64,000 nt of DNA, from NCBI RefSeq assembly GCF_004353915.1, contig NZ_SMRP01000007.1, positions 144,284 through 208,283 on the forward strand, given 5' to 3'. This document shows positions 17,794-26,630 of the stretch, piece after piece. This DNA is from Paraburkholderia silviterrae (GTDB lineage: Bacteria; Pseudomonadota; Gammaproteobacteria; Burkholderiales; Burkholderiaceae). Every line of letters begins with the position of its first letter. The stretch's first letter is position 1. The notes under the pieces are model-generated. The model saw nothing but the letters and a program-made list of their open reading frames with translations. It did no database searches and was not told the origin of the DNA. The translations under genes and the position numbers were made by a program.

Positions 17794-19128
17794 ATGGCAG
17801 CGATCGCAGCAACGGCAGCCGCGCTCGCCTGCCCCGCGCTGTTCATCAGCGCGCCGGCATCGGGCCAGGGCAAGACCACGCTGACCGCCGGCCTCGCGCG
17901 CCTGCACCGGCGCATGGGGCGGCGCGTGCGCGTGTTCAAGACCGGCCCGGACTTTCTCGATCCGATGATTCTCGAGCGCGCGAGCGGCGCACCCGTGATG
18001 TCGCTCGACTTGTGGATGGTGGGCGAAGCGGGCTGCCGCGCATTGCTCGCGCAGGCCGCGGCGCAAGCGGATCTCATCCTGATCGAAGGCGTCATGGGCC
18101 TGTTCGACGGCACGCCCAGCAGCGCCGATCTCGCCGCGAAATTCGGCGTGCCGGTGGCGGCCGCGATTGGCGCGAACTCGATGGCGCAGACCTTTGGCGC
18201 GATCGCGTTCGGGCTCGCGCGCTATCGCGCCGACGTGCCGTTTCATGGCGTGCTCGCCAACCGCGTGGGCTCGCCGCGCCATGCGCAAATGTTGCAGGAA
18301 GGGCTGCCCGCCGATATCCGCTGGCTCGGCCACGTCGCGAGCGACGCGGCGTTTTCGCTGCCGGACCGGCATCTCGGCCTGCATCAGGCCAGCGAGATCG
18401 ACGATCTCGATGCGCGCATCGAACGCGCCGCCGACGCCCTCGCGCAAACCGCGCTCGCGCAATTGCCGCCAGCGGTCGAGTTTCAGGCGAGCGATGCGGA
18501 TGCCCTCGCGAGCGTGCCTCGCCTGCTCGACGGCATGCACATCGCAATCGCGCGCGATGCCGCGTTCTCGTTCATCTACCCGGCGAATCTCGCGCTGCTC
18601 GAAGCGCTGGGCGCGCGCGTGAGCTTTTTCTCGCCGCTTGCCGACGAACCCGCGCCCACAGCGGCGCACGCCATCTACCTGCCCGGCGGCTATCCCGAGC
18701 TACACGCGGCCACGCTCGCGCGCAACACGCGCAGCGCAGGTTCGTTGCGCGCGCACGCAATTGCGGGGCGCTCACTCGTGGCCGAATGCGGCGGCATGCT
18801 GTATCTGCTCGATGCGCTCACCGGCGTCGAGGGCACGCGCACGCCGATGCTCGGCCTCTTGCCCGGCGAGGCCGTCATGCAAAAGCGCTTTGCGGCGCTC
18901 GGCATGCAGCGGCTCGACGGCACGCACGGCATGCTCACCGGCCACACGTTCCATTATTCGCGCATGAGCACGCCGCTCGCGCCCGCGCTGCGCGCGCGCC
19001 ATGCGCAAACGGGCGCGGACGGCGAGCCGCTCTATCGGCACGGCTCGATTGTCGCGACCTACATGCACGCCTACTGGCCTTCCAACCCGGCCTTCACGGC
19101 CGCACTCTTCCATGGCACAGCCTTTTGA
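17794..19128 (+). CDS. cobB: Cobyrinate / hydrogenobyrinate a,c-diamide synthase CobB
   Basis: The 444-residue enzyme amidates the a and c side chains using glutamine and ATP. The N-terminal dethiobiotin-synthase-like ATPase has the P-loop APASGQGKTT at residues 20-29. The C-terminal class I glutamine amidotransferase domain has its nucleophile at about Cys332 in AECGGMLYL and a C-terminal ATYMHAYW histidine segment. It starts 4 bases after cobO and overlaps bluB by 17 bases. Confidence 0.94.
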   Translation: MAAIAATAAALACPALFISAPASGQGKTTLTAGLARLHRRMGRRVRVFKTGPDFLDPMILERASGAPVMSLDLWMVGEAGCRALLAQAAAQADLILIEGVMGLFDGTPSSADLAAKFGVPVAAAIGANSMAQTFGAIAFGLARYRADVPFHGVLANRVGSPRHAQMLQEGLPADIRWLGHVASDAAFSLPDRHLGLHQASEIDDLDARIERAADALAQTALAQLPPAVEFQASDADALASVPRLLDGMHIAIARDAAFSFIYPANLALLEALGARVSFFSPLADEPAPTAAHAIYLPGGYPELHAATLARNTRSAGSLRAHAIAGRSLVAECGGMLYLLDALTGVEGTRTPMLGLLPGEAVMQKRFAALGMQRLDGTHGMLTGHTFHYSRMSTPLAPALRARHAQTGADGEPLYRHGSIVATYMHAYWPSNPAFTAALFHGTAF

Positions 19129-19804
19129 CGAAGCCGACCGCGCCGCGGTCTACCGCGCGATCCACGAACGGCGCGACATGCGGCACTTCACGCCCGGCCC
19201 TGTCGATGCCGCGGTGATGGCGCGCCTGCTGGACGCCGCCCATCACGCGCCGAGCGTGGGCTACATGCAGCCGTGGCGCATCGTGCGCATCACCGACACG
19301 GCGCTGCGCGAGCAGTTGCACGAGACCGTCGAGCGCGAACGCCTTGCCACCGCCGACGCGCTCGGCAAGCGCCGCGACGAGTTCATGAAGCTCAAGGTGG
19401 AAGGCATGCGCGAATGCGGCGAGTTGCTCGTCGTCGCGCTGATGGACCGCCGCGAGAAACACCTCTTCGGCCGCCGCACCTTGCCGGAGATGGACCTTGC
19501 CTCGGTGGCGTGCGCGATCCAGAACATGTGGCTCGCGGCGCGCGCAGAAGGGCTCGGCATGGGCTGGGTGTCGATCTTCGACGTGGATGACGTGCGCACG
19601 CTGCTGCGCATGCCGGCCGGCGCGAAGCCCGTGGCGATCCTCTGCGTGGGCCATGTCGCCGAGTTCTATCCGAAGCCGATGCTCGAGATCGAGCATTGGG
19701 CAGAGCGCCGGGCACTCGGCGAATGCGTGTACGAAAATCGTTGGCCGGACCTGCAGGCCGAAGACGCGCCGCAAGGCGGGAACGCGGGCACGGATGGCCA
19801 ATAG
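19112..19804 (+). CDS. bluB: 5,6-dimethylbenzimidazole synthase BluB
   Basis: The 230-residue nitroreductase-fold flavoprotein uses oxygen to cannibalise FMNH2 into dimethylbenzimidazole, the B12 lower ligand. RRDMRHF near the N-terminus, HAPSVGYMQPWR, and the C-terminal LCVGHVAEFYPKPMLE segment are characteristic. The ATG at 19112 lies within the last bases of cobB, so the two are translationally coupled. Its oxygen need fits the CobG-type pathway. Confidence 0.94.
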   Translation: MAQPFDEADRAAVYRAIHERRDMRHFTPGPVDAAVMARLLDAAHHAPSVGYMQPWRIVRITDTALREQLHETVERERLATADALGKRRDEFMKLKVEGMRECGELLVVALMDRREKHLFGRRTLPEMDLASVACAIQNMWLAARAEGLGMGWVSIFDVDDVRTLLRMPAGAKPVAILCVGHVAEFYPKPMLEIEHWAERRALGECVYENRWPDLQAEDAPQGGNAGTDGQ

Positions 19805-19834
19805 CCCGGCATGCCTGACCAGGCCATGCCGGGC
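19804..19834. terminator. Hairpin between convergent bluB and VOC genes
   Basis: Perfect 10-bp arms GCCCGGCATG (19804-19813) and CATGCCGGGC (19825-19834) with an 11-base loop begin at the last base of the bluB stop codon. No T-run follows on either strand, so it is a plausible but not classic bidirectional terminator. Confidence 0.5.
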
Positions 19835-19845
19835 GCGCCTCGAGG

Positions 19846-20220
19846 TCAGGCGCCGAAAGTGACCGCCTCGATATTGTTGCCGTCGGGGTCGATGAGAAAG
19901 GCGCCGTAATAGTCGGGACTGTAATCGAGCCGCAGGCCAGGGGCGCCGTTATCCACACCGCCCGCCTCGATGCCGGCAGCGTAAAAGCGATCGACCTCGG
20001 CGCGGCTCGCCGCAGCGAACGCCACGTGCGCGCCGCGCGGCTTGTCGGTGTTGCTGACCGGCACGGTGTGAAGCCAGAATTTCGGTGTGCCAGGCTTGCC
20101 GATGCCGACGTCGTCGCCATAACGCACGCAGACGCCATAACCGAGCGGCGCCAGAGCCGCCTCGTAAAACCGTAAGCTGCGTGCAAGATCGTGCACGCGC
20201 AGACCCACGTGGTCGTACAT
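19846..20220 (-). CDS. VOC-family (glyoxalase/bleomycin-resistance-like) protein
   Basis: The 124-residue single-domain protein has a beta-alpha-beta-beta-beta vicinal-oxygen-chelate pattern: MYDHVGLRVHDLARSLRFYE at the start and FLIDPDGNNIEAV at the end. The His and Glu positions typical of metal binding are present, but the substrate cannot be told from sequence. The ATG at 20220 has GGGAG upstream; the longer frame starting at 20277 has no support. It is convergent with bluB and not part of the B12 operon. Confidence 0.8.
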   Translation of the reverse strand: MYDHVGLRVHDLARSLRFYEAALAPLGYGVCVRYGDDVGIGKPGTPKFWLHTVPVSNTDKPRGAHVAFAAASRAEVDRFYAAGIEAGGVDNGAPGLRLDYSPDYYGAFLIDPDGNNIEAVTFGA

Positions 20221-20361
20221 GTCTGTCTCCCGTCCCATGCAAAGGGCGTCGCCTGCGGGCAACCGTTGCCGCAGCACGTGGAGATCAGCTTAGTACACGA
20301 CGCCGGCACCCGGCTTGGGGAAAATTGCCCACACCCGCCCATAGCCAAGCCGGCCAGGGCG

Positions 20362-20988
20362 TCATTGCGCGAGCGGCGTAACGGAGATCACGTCGGGCAT
20401 GGCGGGCGCGCCGGCCTGGCCGGCAGCGGGCGCCGCCTCCTTCAGCTTCACGCGCCATTGCGGTGCGCCCGCGTACGGCAGCCGCGCGAGCGCGCCGGCT
20501 ACGAGGTACGGGAGGGCCTGCTGTGCGTCGGCGTTGCGGTCGCGTTTCTCGGCGCTCACCTTGTAGGCTTCGTGGCCGTCCGGCAGCGCGAAGAAGCGCA
20601 ACGTGAGCGTATGCACATAGCGCTGGCCGAACCACGGAAACGCCGGCCCTTCGGACGGCACGCAGCCGCCCGCGCAATTGGCCGAATTGCCGGTTGCGAC
20701 CGTGACGTCGGCGGGCCGCGAGGCCCACGATGCGGAAACGAGGTAGCGCGCCTTCGCGGACGTGTCTTCCTGGAAGCCGCGCTGCGCGAGGCCGGCGCGC
20801 AGCAGCCGCTCGTAAGGCAGCGGCTCGGCAGCGTCGGCCTGCGCGGGCGTGCGCGCGAGCTGATACGTCGCGCCTGCCGCGTCCGTTGCGCTCAGCTCGC
20901 CGCTGGCCCGCACGTCGGCGCTCGCGCCTGCGCAGCCGGCGAGCGCGCCCAGCATCGACAAGGTGCAGATCGTCATCAGGACTTTCAC
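20362..20988 (-). CDS. Outer-membrane lipoprotein, DUF4136-like
   Basis: The protein has about 208 residues with a lipoprotein signal MKVLMTICTLSMLGALAGC (lipobox LAGC, Cys19). The rest (Y-R-L-L-x-A-G-L-A-Q-R-G-F pattern, FGQRYVHTLTLRFFA, and a C-terminal LPYAGAPQWRVKLKEA) resembles DUF4136-type envelope lipoproteins. The GTG at 20988 is preferred because GGAG lies 6-7 bases upstream. ATG codons at 21000 or 21009 would add a few residues before the signal. It lies 145 bases beyond the CHASE2 kinase stop. Confidence 0.65.
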   Translation of the reverse strand: MKVLMTICTLSMLGALAGCAGASADVRASGELSATDAAGATYQLARTPAQADAAEPLPYERLLRAGLAQRGFQEDTSAKARYLVSASWASRPADVTVATGNSANCAGGCVPSEGPAFPWFGQRYVHTLTLRFFALPDGHEAYKVSAEKRDRNADAQQALPYLVAGALARLPYAGAPQWRVKLKEAAPAAGQAGAPAMPDVISVTPLAQ

Positions 20989-21132
20989 GGGGAACTCCAT
21001 CGGAATCATTGCCAGCCACTTCTGGCGCCATTTGACAGGATCAGACAGGATCAAGCGGAGTCCAGCGGGCTCCAGCGACGGCCAGTGCAATCGATGCGCC
21101 GCGAAGTGGCGGCGCGCACGCTAACGGTGCCC

Positions 21133-23571
21133 TCAGGCCGCGGCATCGAGCGCCGGCAACGACATCGTCACCGTCGTGCCCTGGTCCGGCGCGCTCTCCA
21201 CATGGACTTCGCCGCCGTGACGCGTCACGACCGTCTTCACGAACGCCATGCCGAGCCCCGCGCCGCTCACTTCAGGCCGCTGGCCCGCATGAAAGCGGCG
21301 GAACGGCTGGAACAGCTTGTTTTGATCTTCGAGCGGAATACCATAGCCCTCGTCGCGAATCGAGCAGATCACGCGCGGCGTCCGGTCATCCGCGACTGCG
21401 ATACTACAGACAATTCTCGTTTCCGGTGGACTGTATTTCACGGCGTTGTTCAGAATATTGACCAGCGCGCGCGTCATGAGCGAGCGGTCGGCGTTGATCC
21501 ACCCCATCTGCTCGCCCTCGAAGGCGGTCTCGATCTGGATGTGCTTGGCGCTCGCCTGCGGCCAGACTTCGTCGCTGGCGTCGATGGCAAGCTCCGTGAG
21601 GCTGGTCGGCTCCAGCGCGTACACCTGCGATTCCGCGCGTGCAAGCTGCACGAAGTCGTCGGCGAGCGTGAGCGAACGGCGCGCGTAGCGTTCGATGCGG
21701 TCCATCACCTCGCGCACCGGGGCGGCTTCGAGCGTGCCGCGCTCGCGCTCGGTCTCGACGAGCGCCACGATCGAAGCCTGCGGCGAGCGCATGTCGTGCG
21801 ACAACAGACGCAACGCGTGCTCGCGCTGGCGCTCGGCATCGTGCAGCGCGGTCACGTCGACGAGGCCCGCGATCCAGCCCACCGCCTGCCCTTGCGCGTT
21901 CGTGCAACTCGCGTAGCGCAGCAGGTAGTCGCTGCCGTCGCGCGCGCGCACTTCCACGCCCCGCTCCATGAGCTGCGCGTACTCGCCGCGCCCGGGATCG
22001 AGCGGCGCGGGCCAATGCGCGGATGCGAAAGCCAGCGTCTCGGGATTGGGGTCGATCGGCTTGACGAGCGCGAGATCGCCGAACACCTCCTGCATCGCGC
22101 GGCCCTCGGCGGCGCTCACGTTCAGGTGTGCGAAGTATGCGCGCGCCGCGTGGTTGGCGATCAGCACCACGCCGCGCAGGTCGGCCACGACGAGTGGCTC
22201 CGGCACGGAGTCGAGGCTGTCCCACACGAAGCGCCGCATGTCCTGCAGGCGCTGCGCGGCCTGTGCCATCAGCGCCATCTGCTGGGCCAGCACGTCGCCG
22301 CCGAACTCGCGCGGCGGCGTGGGCGCTTCGGGCAGCAGGTAGGGCTCGTCGGCGAGCTGGCGCAGCTCCTTGCGCAGATACGCCATCGTCATTTCGAGGC
22401 GCCGCCAGCTCCAGAGCGGATAGACGAGCCCGAGCGCGACGATCGCCGGCACCGGCGCGAGCCAGATCCGCGCGTAATAGAGCAGCGCGGCGCTGCCGGC
22501 CAGCGAGAGCAGCGCGAGCAGCGGCAGCAGGAGCAGCGTGCGCAACGGCGAGAGCACGAGAAAGCCGGCCAGCAGCAGCGCGAGCGGCACCAGCGAGGCG
22601 AGCACCACGGTAAGCGGCGAGGCCGGCTGTATGGCCGTGCCCGCCAGCAGCGTATCGAGCACGAGCGCGTGGATGTAGACGCCGGGCATCGGTCCGAGCG
22701 TGCCTGAGAGCGGCGTGGCGAAACGGTCGAACAACCCCGACGCCGTCACGCCCACCAGCGCAACGCGACCCCGCAGCAGATCCGGCGGCACGCGCCCTTC
22801 GAGCACTTGTGCGAACGACACCTTGCGCCAGGTCTGCGTATTGGAGCCGAACGGCAGCAGGAAACGCGCTTCGCTATCGGGGCCATCCGCGTGCATGAGT
22901 TTCGCGTCGGCGGCAGCGGCCGTGGCGTTGCGCGCGCCAGCGAGATCGGGCAGCGCGACCTTGCCGTCGCGCACCGCGCGCCAGAGCGGCACCATCAACT
23001 GAGGCCAGCGTTGCTGCGCATCGCCTTCGAACATCGCCACGCTGCGCACGATGCCGTCACTGTCGACTTCGAGGTTGATGTGGCCGAGACCGGTGGCGGC
23101 CTGGGCCAGCGGCGCGACGGGCTCCACGACCTCGCGGCGGCCGTAGTCGGCTTCGTTGGCGGGCGAAAGCAGCACCGGCAAATACGAGGGACGCTCGCGC
23201 AGGGCCTCGCCAAAGCGCGTGTCGTCAGGCGAGGGCTCGGTGAAGAGCACGTCGTAGACCACCGCTGCCACACCCGCCTTCGCGAGGCGATCGACGAGCT
23301 GCGCGTGCAGGCTGCGCGGCCAGGGCCAGCGCCCCAGCGCGGCAACGCTCGCGTTGTCGATTTCGACGATCACGATGTCGGGCGAGACCGGCCGCTCGCG
23401 GGCGGCGAGAAAGCGGTCGTAGACCAGATGATCGGCGCTGAGCGTCCACTGCCACACCACGCTCAACAGGACGAGGGCGACACCCGCGCACGCGACGCCC
23501 ACCCACTCGAACAGAAAGCGCCGCCCGACCGGGCGGCCGAGGCGGGAGCGGGGTCGCGCGCTCACGCTCAT
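21133..23571 (-). CDS. CHASE2-domain sensor histidine kinase
   Basis: The 812-residue membrane kinase has an N-terminal membrane segment, an extracytoplasmic CHASE2 domain (about 45-330; DIVIVEIDNAS, LGRWPWPR and VVYDVLF motifs), a cluster of membrane helices near 330-400, a PAS-like domain, HisKA with phospho-acceptor His near 592 (LSHDMRSP) and a HATPase domain (NILNNAVKYS, GYGIPLED, GAGLGMAF). The ATG at 23571 has GAGG upstream. A GTG at 23586, overlapping the upstream stop as GTGA, is the alternative. Its likely partner is the OmpR-type regulator two genes upstream. Confidence 0.9.
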   Translation of the reverse strand: MSVSARPRSRLGRPVGRRFLFEWVGVACAGVALVLLSVVWQWTLSADHLVYDRFLAARERPVSPDIVIVEIDNASVAALGRWPWPRSLHAQLVDRLAKAGVAAVVYDVLFTEPSPDDTRFGEALRERPSYLPVLLSPANEADYGRREVVEPVAPLAQAATGLGHINLEVDSDGIVRSVAMFEGDAQQRWPQLMVPLWRAVRDGKVALPDLAGARNATAAAADAKLMHADGPDSEARFLLPFGSNTQTWRKVSFAQVLEGRVPPDLLRGRVALVGVTASGLFDRFATPLSGTLGPMPGVYIHALVLDTLLAGTAIQPASPLTVVLASLVPLALLLAGFLVLSPLRTLLLLPLLALLSLAGSAALLYYARIWLAPVPAIVALGLVYPLWSWRRLEMTMAYLRKELRQLADEPYLLPEAPTPPREFGGDVLAQQMALMAQAAQRLQDMRRFVWDSLDSVPEPLVVADLRGVVLIANHAARAYFAHLNVSAAEGRAMQEVFGDLALVKPIDPNPETLAFASAHWPAPLDPGRGEYAQLMERGVEVRARDGSDYLLRYASCTNAQGQAVGWIAGLVDVTALHDAERQREHALRLLSHDMRSPQASIVALVETERERGTLEAAPVREVMDRIERYARRSLTLADDFVQLARAESQVYALEPTSLTELAIDASDEVWPQASAKHIQIETAFEGEQMGWINADRSLMTRALVNILNNAVKYSPPETRIVCSIAVADDRTPRVICSIRDEGYGIPLEDQNKLFQPFRRFHAGQRPEVSGAGLGMAFVKTVVTRHGGEVHVESAPDQGTTVTMSLPALDAAA

Positions 23572-23582
23572 GCGCGGCGGCC

Positions 23583-25124
23583 TCACCAGTCGAGACGGAA
23601 CGACTGTACGGGGCTCGCCTTCTGGAAGTAGCGGCCCCCTTCGAACTGCTCGGCAATCACCGTCCAGTAGTAGACGCCCTTGGGCAGATCGCTGACGACG
23701 GCCTCGCCGTCCGCGATGTCGGTGCGGTCCACGAGCGGCGCGCGCAGGTCCGACGACGTGGCGAGCACGAAGCGAAAACGCGTGCTGCCGGCACGGCGCT
23801 GGTCGACGAACCAGCGGAAGGCATAGTCGCGCGTGCCCTCGACGCGCCCGGCCGAGGCGCCCAGCGAAACGCGCCGGCGCTGGAACGCATAGGTCGACGG
23901 CATGCCTTCGAGGCCGTTCTCGTCGATAGCGGAAAAGCGCGCGAAATACGTGCCGTCCTCTAGCGCGCCCAACTCGATATGCGGCCCGTCCGAGCGCGCC
24001 TCGCCGATCAGATCGAGCAGGCCCGCGTCGCGGCCGACCTGCACGCGATAGCGGTGCGCACCCGTCACGGGCGCGAGATCGAATGCGACGGCTTCGTCGT
24101 CCTGAACCTTCGAAGGATTGCGCAGATCGGGCGCGTCGAGCAGCGCGACCGGGCCGCCCACCGCGCCGCCTGCCAGCGTGAGGCTGCCGTGGCGCGCCGC
24201 GACGAGCTGCGTGGAAGCGGCCAGCGGCATGCCCGGCGCGGGTGCGACCGACGCGACGGGGCCGTGCGGCGCCGCGTCCACGCCCACCGCGCCCTCGAGC
24301 ACTTCGACGGCCGTCGAGCCCTTGTCGCCGTCGTAATTCACGCGAAAGCTCGTGCCGCGCACGCCCGCCACCACCGAAGGCGAGCGGATCTGAAAGCGGT
24401 CGTCCTTGCGGGTGGCGTGCGTGACCTCGGTGTTCACCTGGCCGCTGTGCAGATTGACCACGCGGTCGGTCGCGCCGGTGAGCGCGGTCTGGCGCAGCGT
24501 GGCGAGATCGAGCGAGGCACCCGGCGGGATGACGAGATGCGAGCCGTCGGCGAGCTCGAGCGTGGCGAAGCCGTTCTGGCCGGTCTGCACGCGATCGCCC
24601 TCGACGAGCGTCCCGCCGACGACGAGCGGCAGCAACGGCCCGTTGCCGAAGGCATGGCCCGCGGGGCCCGAAGTAGCGATCACGCGGGCGCTCAGGTGGT
24701 CCTGGCGCAGCAACGCGACCGGCACGCGCAGCGAGGTGCCCGGCTGCAGACGGCGCGGCGCGCTCACGCGGTTGACGCGCGCGAGCTGCGCCCAGTCCGC
24801 GGGATTGCGCAGATAGCGCGTGGCGATGTCGTAGAGCGAGTCGCCCGGACGCGTGACGTAAATGGCCATTTCGGCCGCCGGGCGATGCGGCTTGCGGGCT
24901 TCGGCGCGGCCGGCGGCAGGCAGCAGCCCCAATGCCAGCGCACAGGCAACCGCGCTGGCAAGCGGTGAACGCGCACGCGGCGCGCGCGGCAGGGTTGCCG
25001 GGCCGGCGTGACGAGCGGGGCCGGGCCAGGACAGCGCAACGGCAAGCGTCACGCGCCCGGGTGCGCCCGGGCGCGCCTGAGCCGGCCGCACCTGAGCCGG
25101 CCGCGCCGAATAAGCACCACTCAC
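23583..25124 (-). CDS. Exported LysM-FecR domain protein
   Basis: The 513-residue protein has a long basic N-terminus with a hydrophobic export segment near residues 53-70, a LysM domain (YVTRPGDSLYDIATRYLRNP, about 88-135), a FecR-type domain (about 175-285; SGQVNTEVTHA and SPSVVAGVRGTSFRV) and two C-terminal fibronectin/beta-sandwich-like segments. LysM usually binds peptidoglycan, and FecR domains relay periplasmic signals. The GTG start overlaps the regulator stop as GTGA, and its own end overlaps the kinase start region, so regulator, FecR protein and kinase form one tightly coupled unit. Confidence 0.85.
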   Translation of the reverse strand: MSGAYSARPAQVRPAQARPGAPGRVTLAVALSWPGPARHAGPATLPRAPRARSPLASAVACALALGLLPAAGRAEARKPHRPAAEMAIYVTRPGDSLYDIATRYLRNPADWAQLARVNRVSAPRRLQPGTSLRVPVALLRQDHLSARVIATSGPAGHAFGNGPLLPLVVGGTLVEGDRVQTGQNGFATLELADGSHLVIPPGASLDLATLRQTALTGATDRVVNLHSGQVNTEVTHATRKDDRFQIRSPSVVAGVRGTSFRVNYDGDKGSTAVEVLEGAVGVDAAPHGPVASVAPAPGMPLAASTQLVAARHGSLTLAGGAVGGPVALLDAPDLRNPSKVQDDEAVAFDLAPVTGAHRYRVQVGRDAGLLDLIGEARSDGPHIELGALEDGTYFARFSAIDENGLEGMPSTYAFQRRRVSLGASAGRVEGTRDYAFRWFVDQRRAGSTRFRFVLATSSDLRAPLVDRTDIADGEAVVSDLPKGVYYWTVIAEQFEGGRYFQKASPVQSFRLDW

Positions 25125-25819
25125 GCCGCGTCCCCCTCGATACGTTCGAGGCGATAGCCGTAGCCGTAGATCGGCGTGAGGCGATAGCCGTTCTCCGGGC
25201 GCAGGCCGAGCTTCGAGCGCAGCATGGAGACGTGCGTGTCCATGGTGCGCGACGGAATATCGTCGGACTGCTTCCAGATCACGTCGAGGATGTGCGCGCG
25301 CGAGAGCGGCCGGCTCAGGTGCTGGAACAGCAGCAGCGCAAGCTCGAACTCCTTTTGCGTGAGCGCCACCTGCTTGCCGCTGACCGACGCCTGACGCGAC
25401 TTCAGATCGAACTCGTACTCGCCGAAGACTTCCTTTTGCGACGGCGCGTGCAGCTGATAGGCACGGCGCAGCAGCGAGCCCACGCGCGCGAGCAGGACCG
25501 GTGCGGAGACCGGCTTGACCACGTAGTCGTCGGCGCCGCTGTTGAGCATCAGCGCGATGTCGACTTCGCGGCTGCGGCTCGTCATGAACAGGACGGGCAA
25601 GCGCGTGGACAGGCTTTGGCGGACCCAGTGCAGGACTTCGTCGCCGGCCATGTCGGGCACGTTCCAGTCGAGCACGAGCAAGTCGAACGTCTGCCGCCGG
25701 AGCTGCTTGACGAGCTCGCCTCCCTTGGCGAACGCGTGACAGACGTGGCCAGCCGCCATCAGCGTCTGGCAGACGAAATCGGTCTGTGCCGGATCGTCAT
25801 CGAGTACTGCAATTCTCAT
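25121..25819 (-). CDS. OmpR-family response regulator
   Basis: The 232-residue regulator has a receiver domain with DDD at residues 7-9, phospho-acceptor Asp51 (VLDWNVPD), and Lys in VVKPVS, followed by a winged-helix DNA-binding domain (TQKEFELALLLFQHLSRPLSRAHILDVIW, split here as family landmarks). The ATG at 25819 follows AGGAC; a GTG at 25831 is an upstream alternative. It is first in a three-gene overlapping operon with the LysM-FecR protein and the CHASE2 kinase. Confidence 0.92.
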   Translation of the reverse strand: MRIAVLDDDPAQTDFVCQTLMAAGHVCHAFAKGGELVKQLRRQTFDLLVLDWNVPDMAGDEVLHWVRQSLSTRLPVLFMTSRSREVDIALMLNSGADDYVVKPVSAPVLLARVGSLLRRAYQLHAPSQKEVFGEYEFDLKSRQASVSGKQVALTQKEFELALLLFQHLSRPLSRAHILDVIWKQSDDIPSRTMDTHVSMLRSKLGLRPENGYRLTPIYGYGYRLERIEGDAA

Positions 25820-26126
25820 AATGTCCTGCACCCAGTGTCGTTATTCATCTTCCCGGGATGAGCCGGCCCTGCAACACCCGGCCTCCATCCCCAATCCCTT
25901 GCCGCGCGGCCCCTGCCACGCAACCAGGGCGCCACTCTCGCCGCGTCTTGAAATGAATGGGAGCACGCGGCGCAACGATGCGCCTGAAGAGATCGGGAAC
26001 CAGTTTTCGCACATGGTAGTCGAAAATGCCCCCGACCGACCGTAGCCCGACCGACCGCAGCCCCACCGACTGCGAGCCCCACCGACCGCGAGCCGACCGA
26101 AACCGCCGCCCCCCAGCCGCCGGACC
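25820..26126. other. Intergenic stretch upstream of the three-gene signalling operon
   Basis: This 307-base gap should hold the promoter of the regulator-FecR-kinase operon. The only structure I see is the short tandem repeat at 26031-26100. No gene is evident. Confidence 0.5.
26031..26100. repeat. Degenerate 15-16-bp tandem repeat (GACCGACCGCAGCCC-like)
   Basis: Four consecutive units begin at 26031 (CCCGACCGACCGTAG), 26046 (CCCGACCGACCGCAG), 26061 (CCCCACCGACTGCGAG) and 26077 (CCCCACCGACCGCGAG), followed by a partial CCGACCGA. It lies between the orphan gene at 26127 and the OmpR-type operon. Confidence 0.75.
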
Positions 26127-26630
26127 TCATCCGCGGCGGCGGATCTGCAAGTCGCCCCCTACGCCGTTCATGTCAGTCGTGACCACCGCACGTAAGTCCT
26201 CTACCGTGCCGTCCGCGTGCATCGCGTCGCCGGGCGCCGCCGGGTTGGCCTCGTGCCGCACGTCATGCGCCGCTGGCTCGACCCCTGGCTCCCCGGCGAG
26301 CAGAGCGGCCAGTTGAGCGCGTACGTGCTCCCACGCGGCGTGCGCGTAATCGGGCTGCGCCGCGGCGCGCGCCTGGGCGAGCACGAAGGTACGCAAGACT
26401 GTCGACGAGCACTGCGTCAACTTATCCGAACGGCCGAAGCGCGACTGGCGCAACGCCTCGCTCAGCCACGGCAGTTCGGCTTCGCACGAATCCGCGTACG
26501 CTTGCATGGCCGCGCGCGCGTGCCGGTCGCGGGCGAGATCGAGTTCGATGCGCTCGAGATCGCGGCTGCGGCCCGAACCGTTCAGCCGTGAGCCTGGCGG
26601 AAACCGCATGCTGCCGAAACGAAAAAACAT
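26127..26630 (-). CDS. Hypothetical protein, 167 residues
   Basis: I do not recognise this gene. The start at 26630 has a strong ribosome site (GAGGGG five bases before the ATG) and gives MFFRFGSMRFPPGSRL. Residues about 25-120 look alpha-helical and amphipathic with charged/Leu/Ala patterns (RDLERIELDLARDRHARAAM, LPWLSEALRQSRFG), and no signal peptide or membrane segment is seen. The frame is open another 180 bases upstream without support. It stands alone between the signalling operon and a gene-poor stretch. Confidence 0.6.
   Translation of the reverse strand: MFFRFGSMRFPPGSRLNGSGRSRDLERIELDLARDRHARAAMQAYADSCEAELPWLSEALRQSRFGRSDKLTQCSSTVLRTFVLAQARAAAQPDYAHAAWEHVRAQLAALLAGEPGVEPAAHDVRHEANPAAPGDAMHADGTVEDLRAVVTTDMNGVGGDLQIRRRG

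Noticed and set aside
20191..22707. An 838-codon frame opposite the lipoprotein and CHASE2 kinase genes
   Set aside because: Same GC-driven antisense effect; the opposite strand has clear domains, and this one has none.
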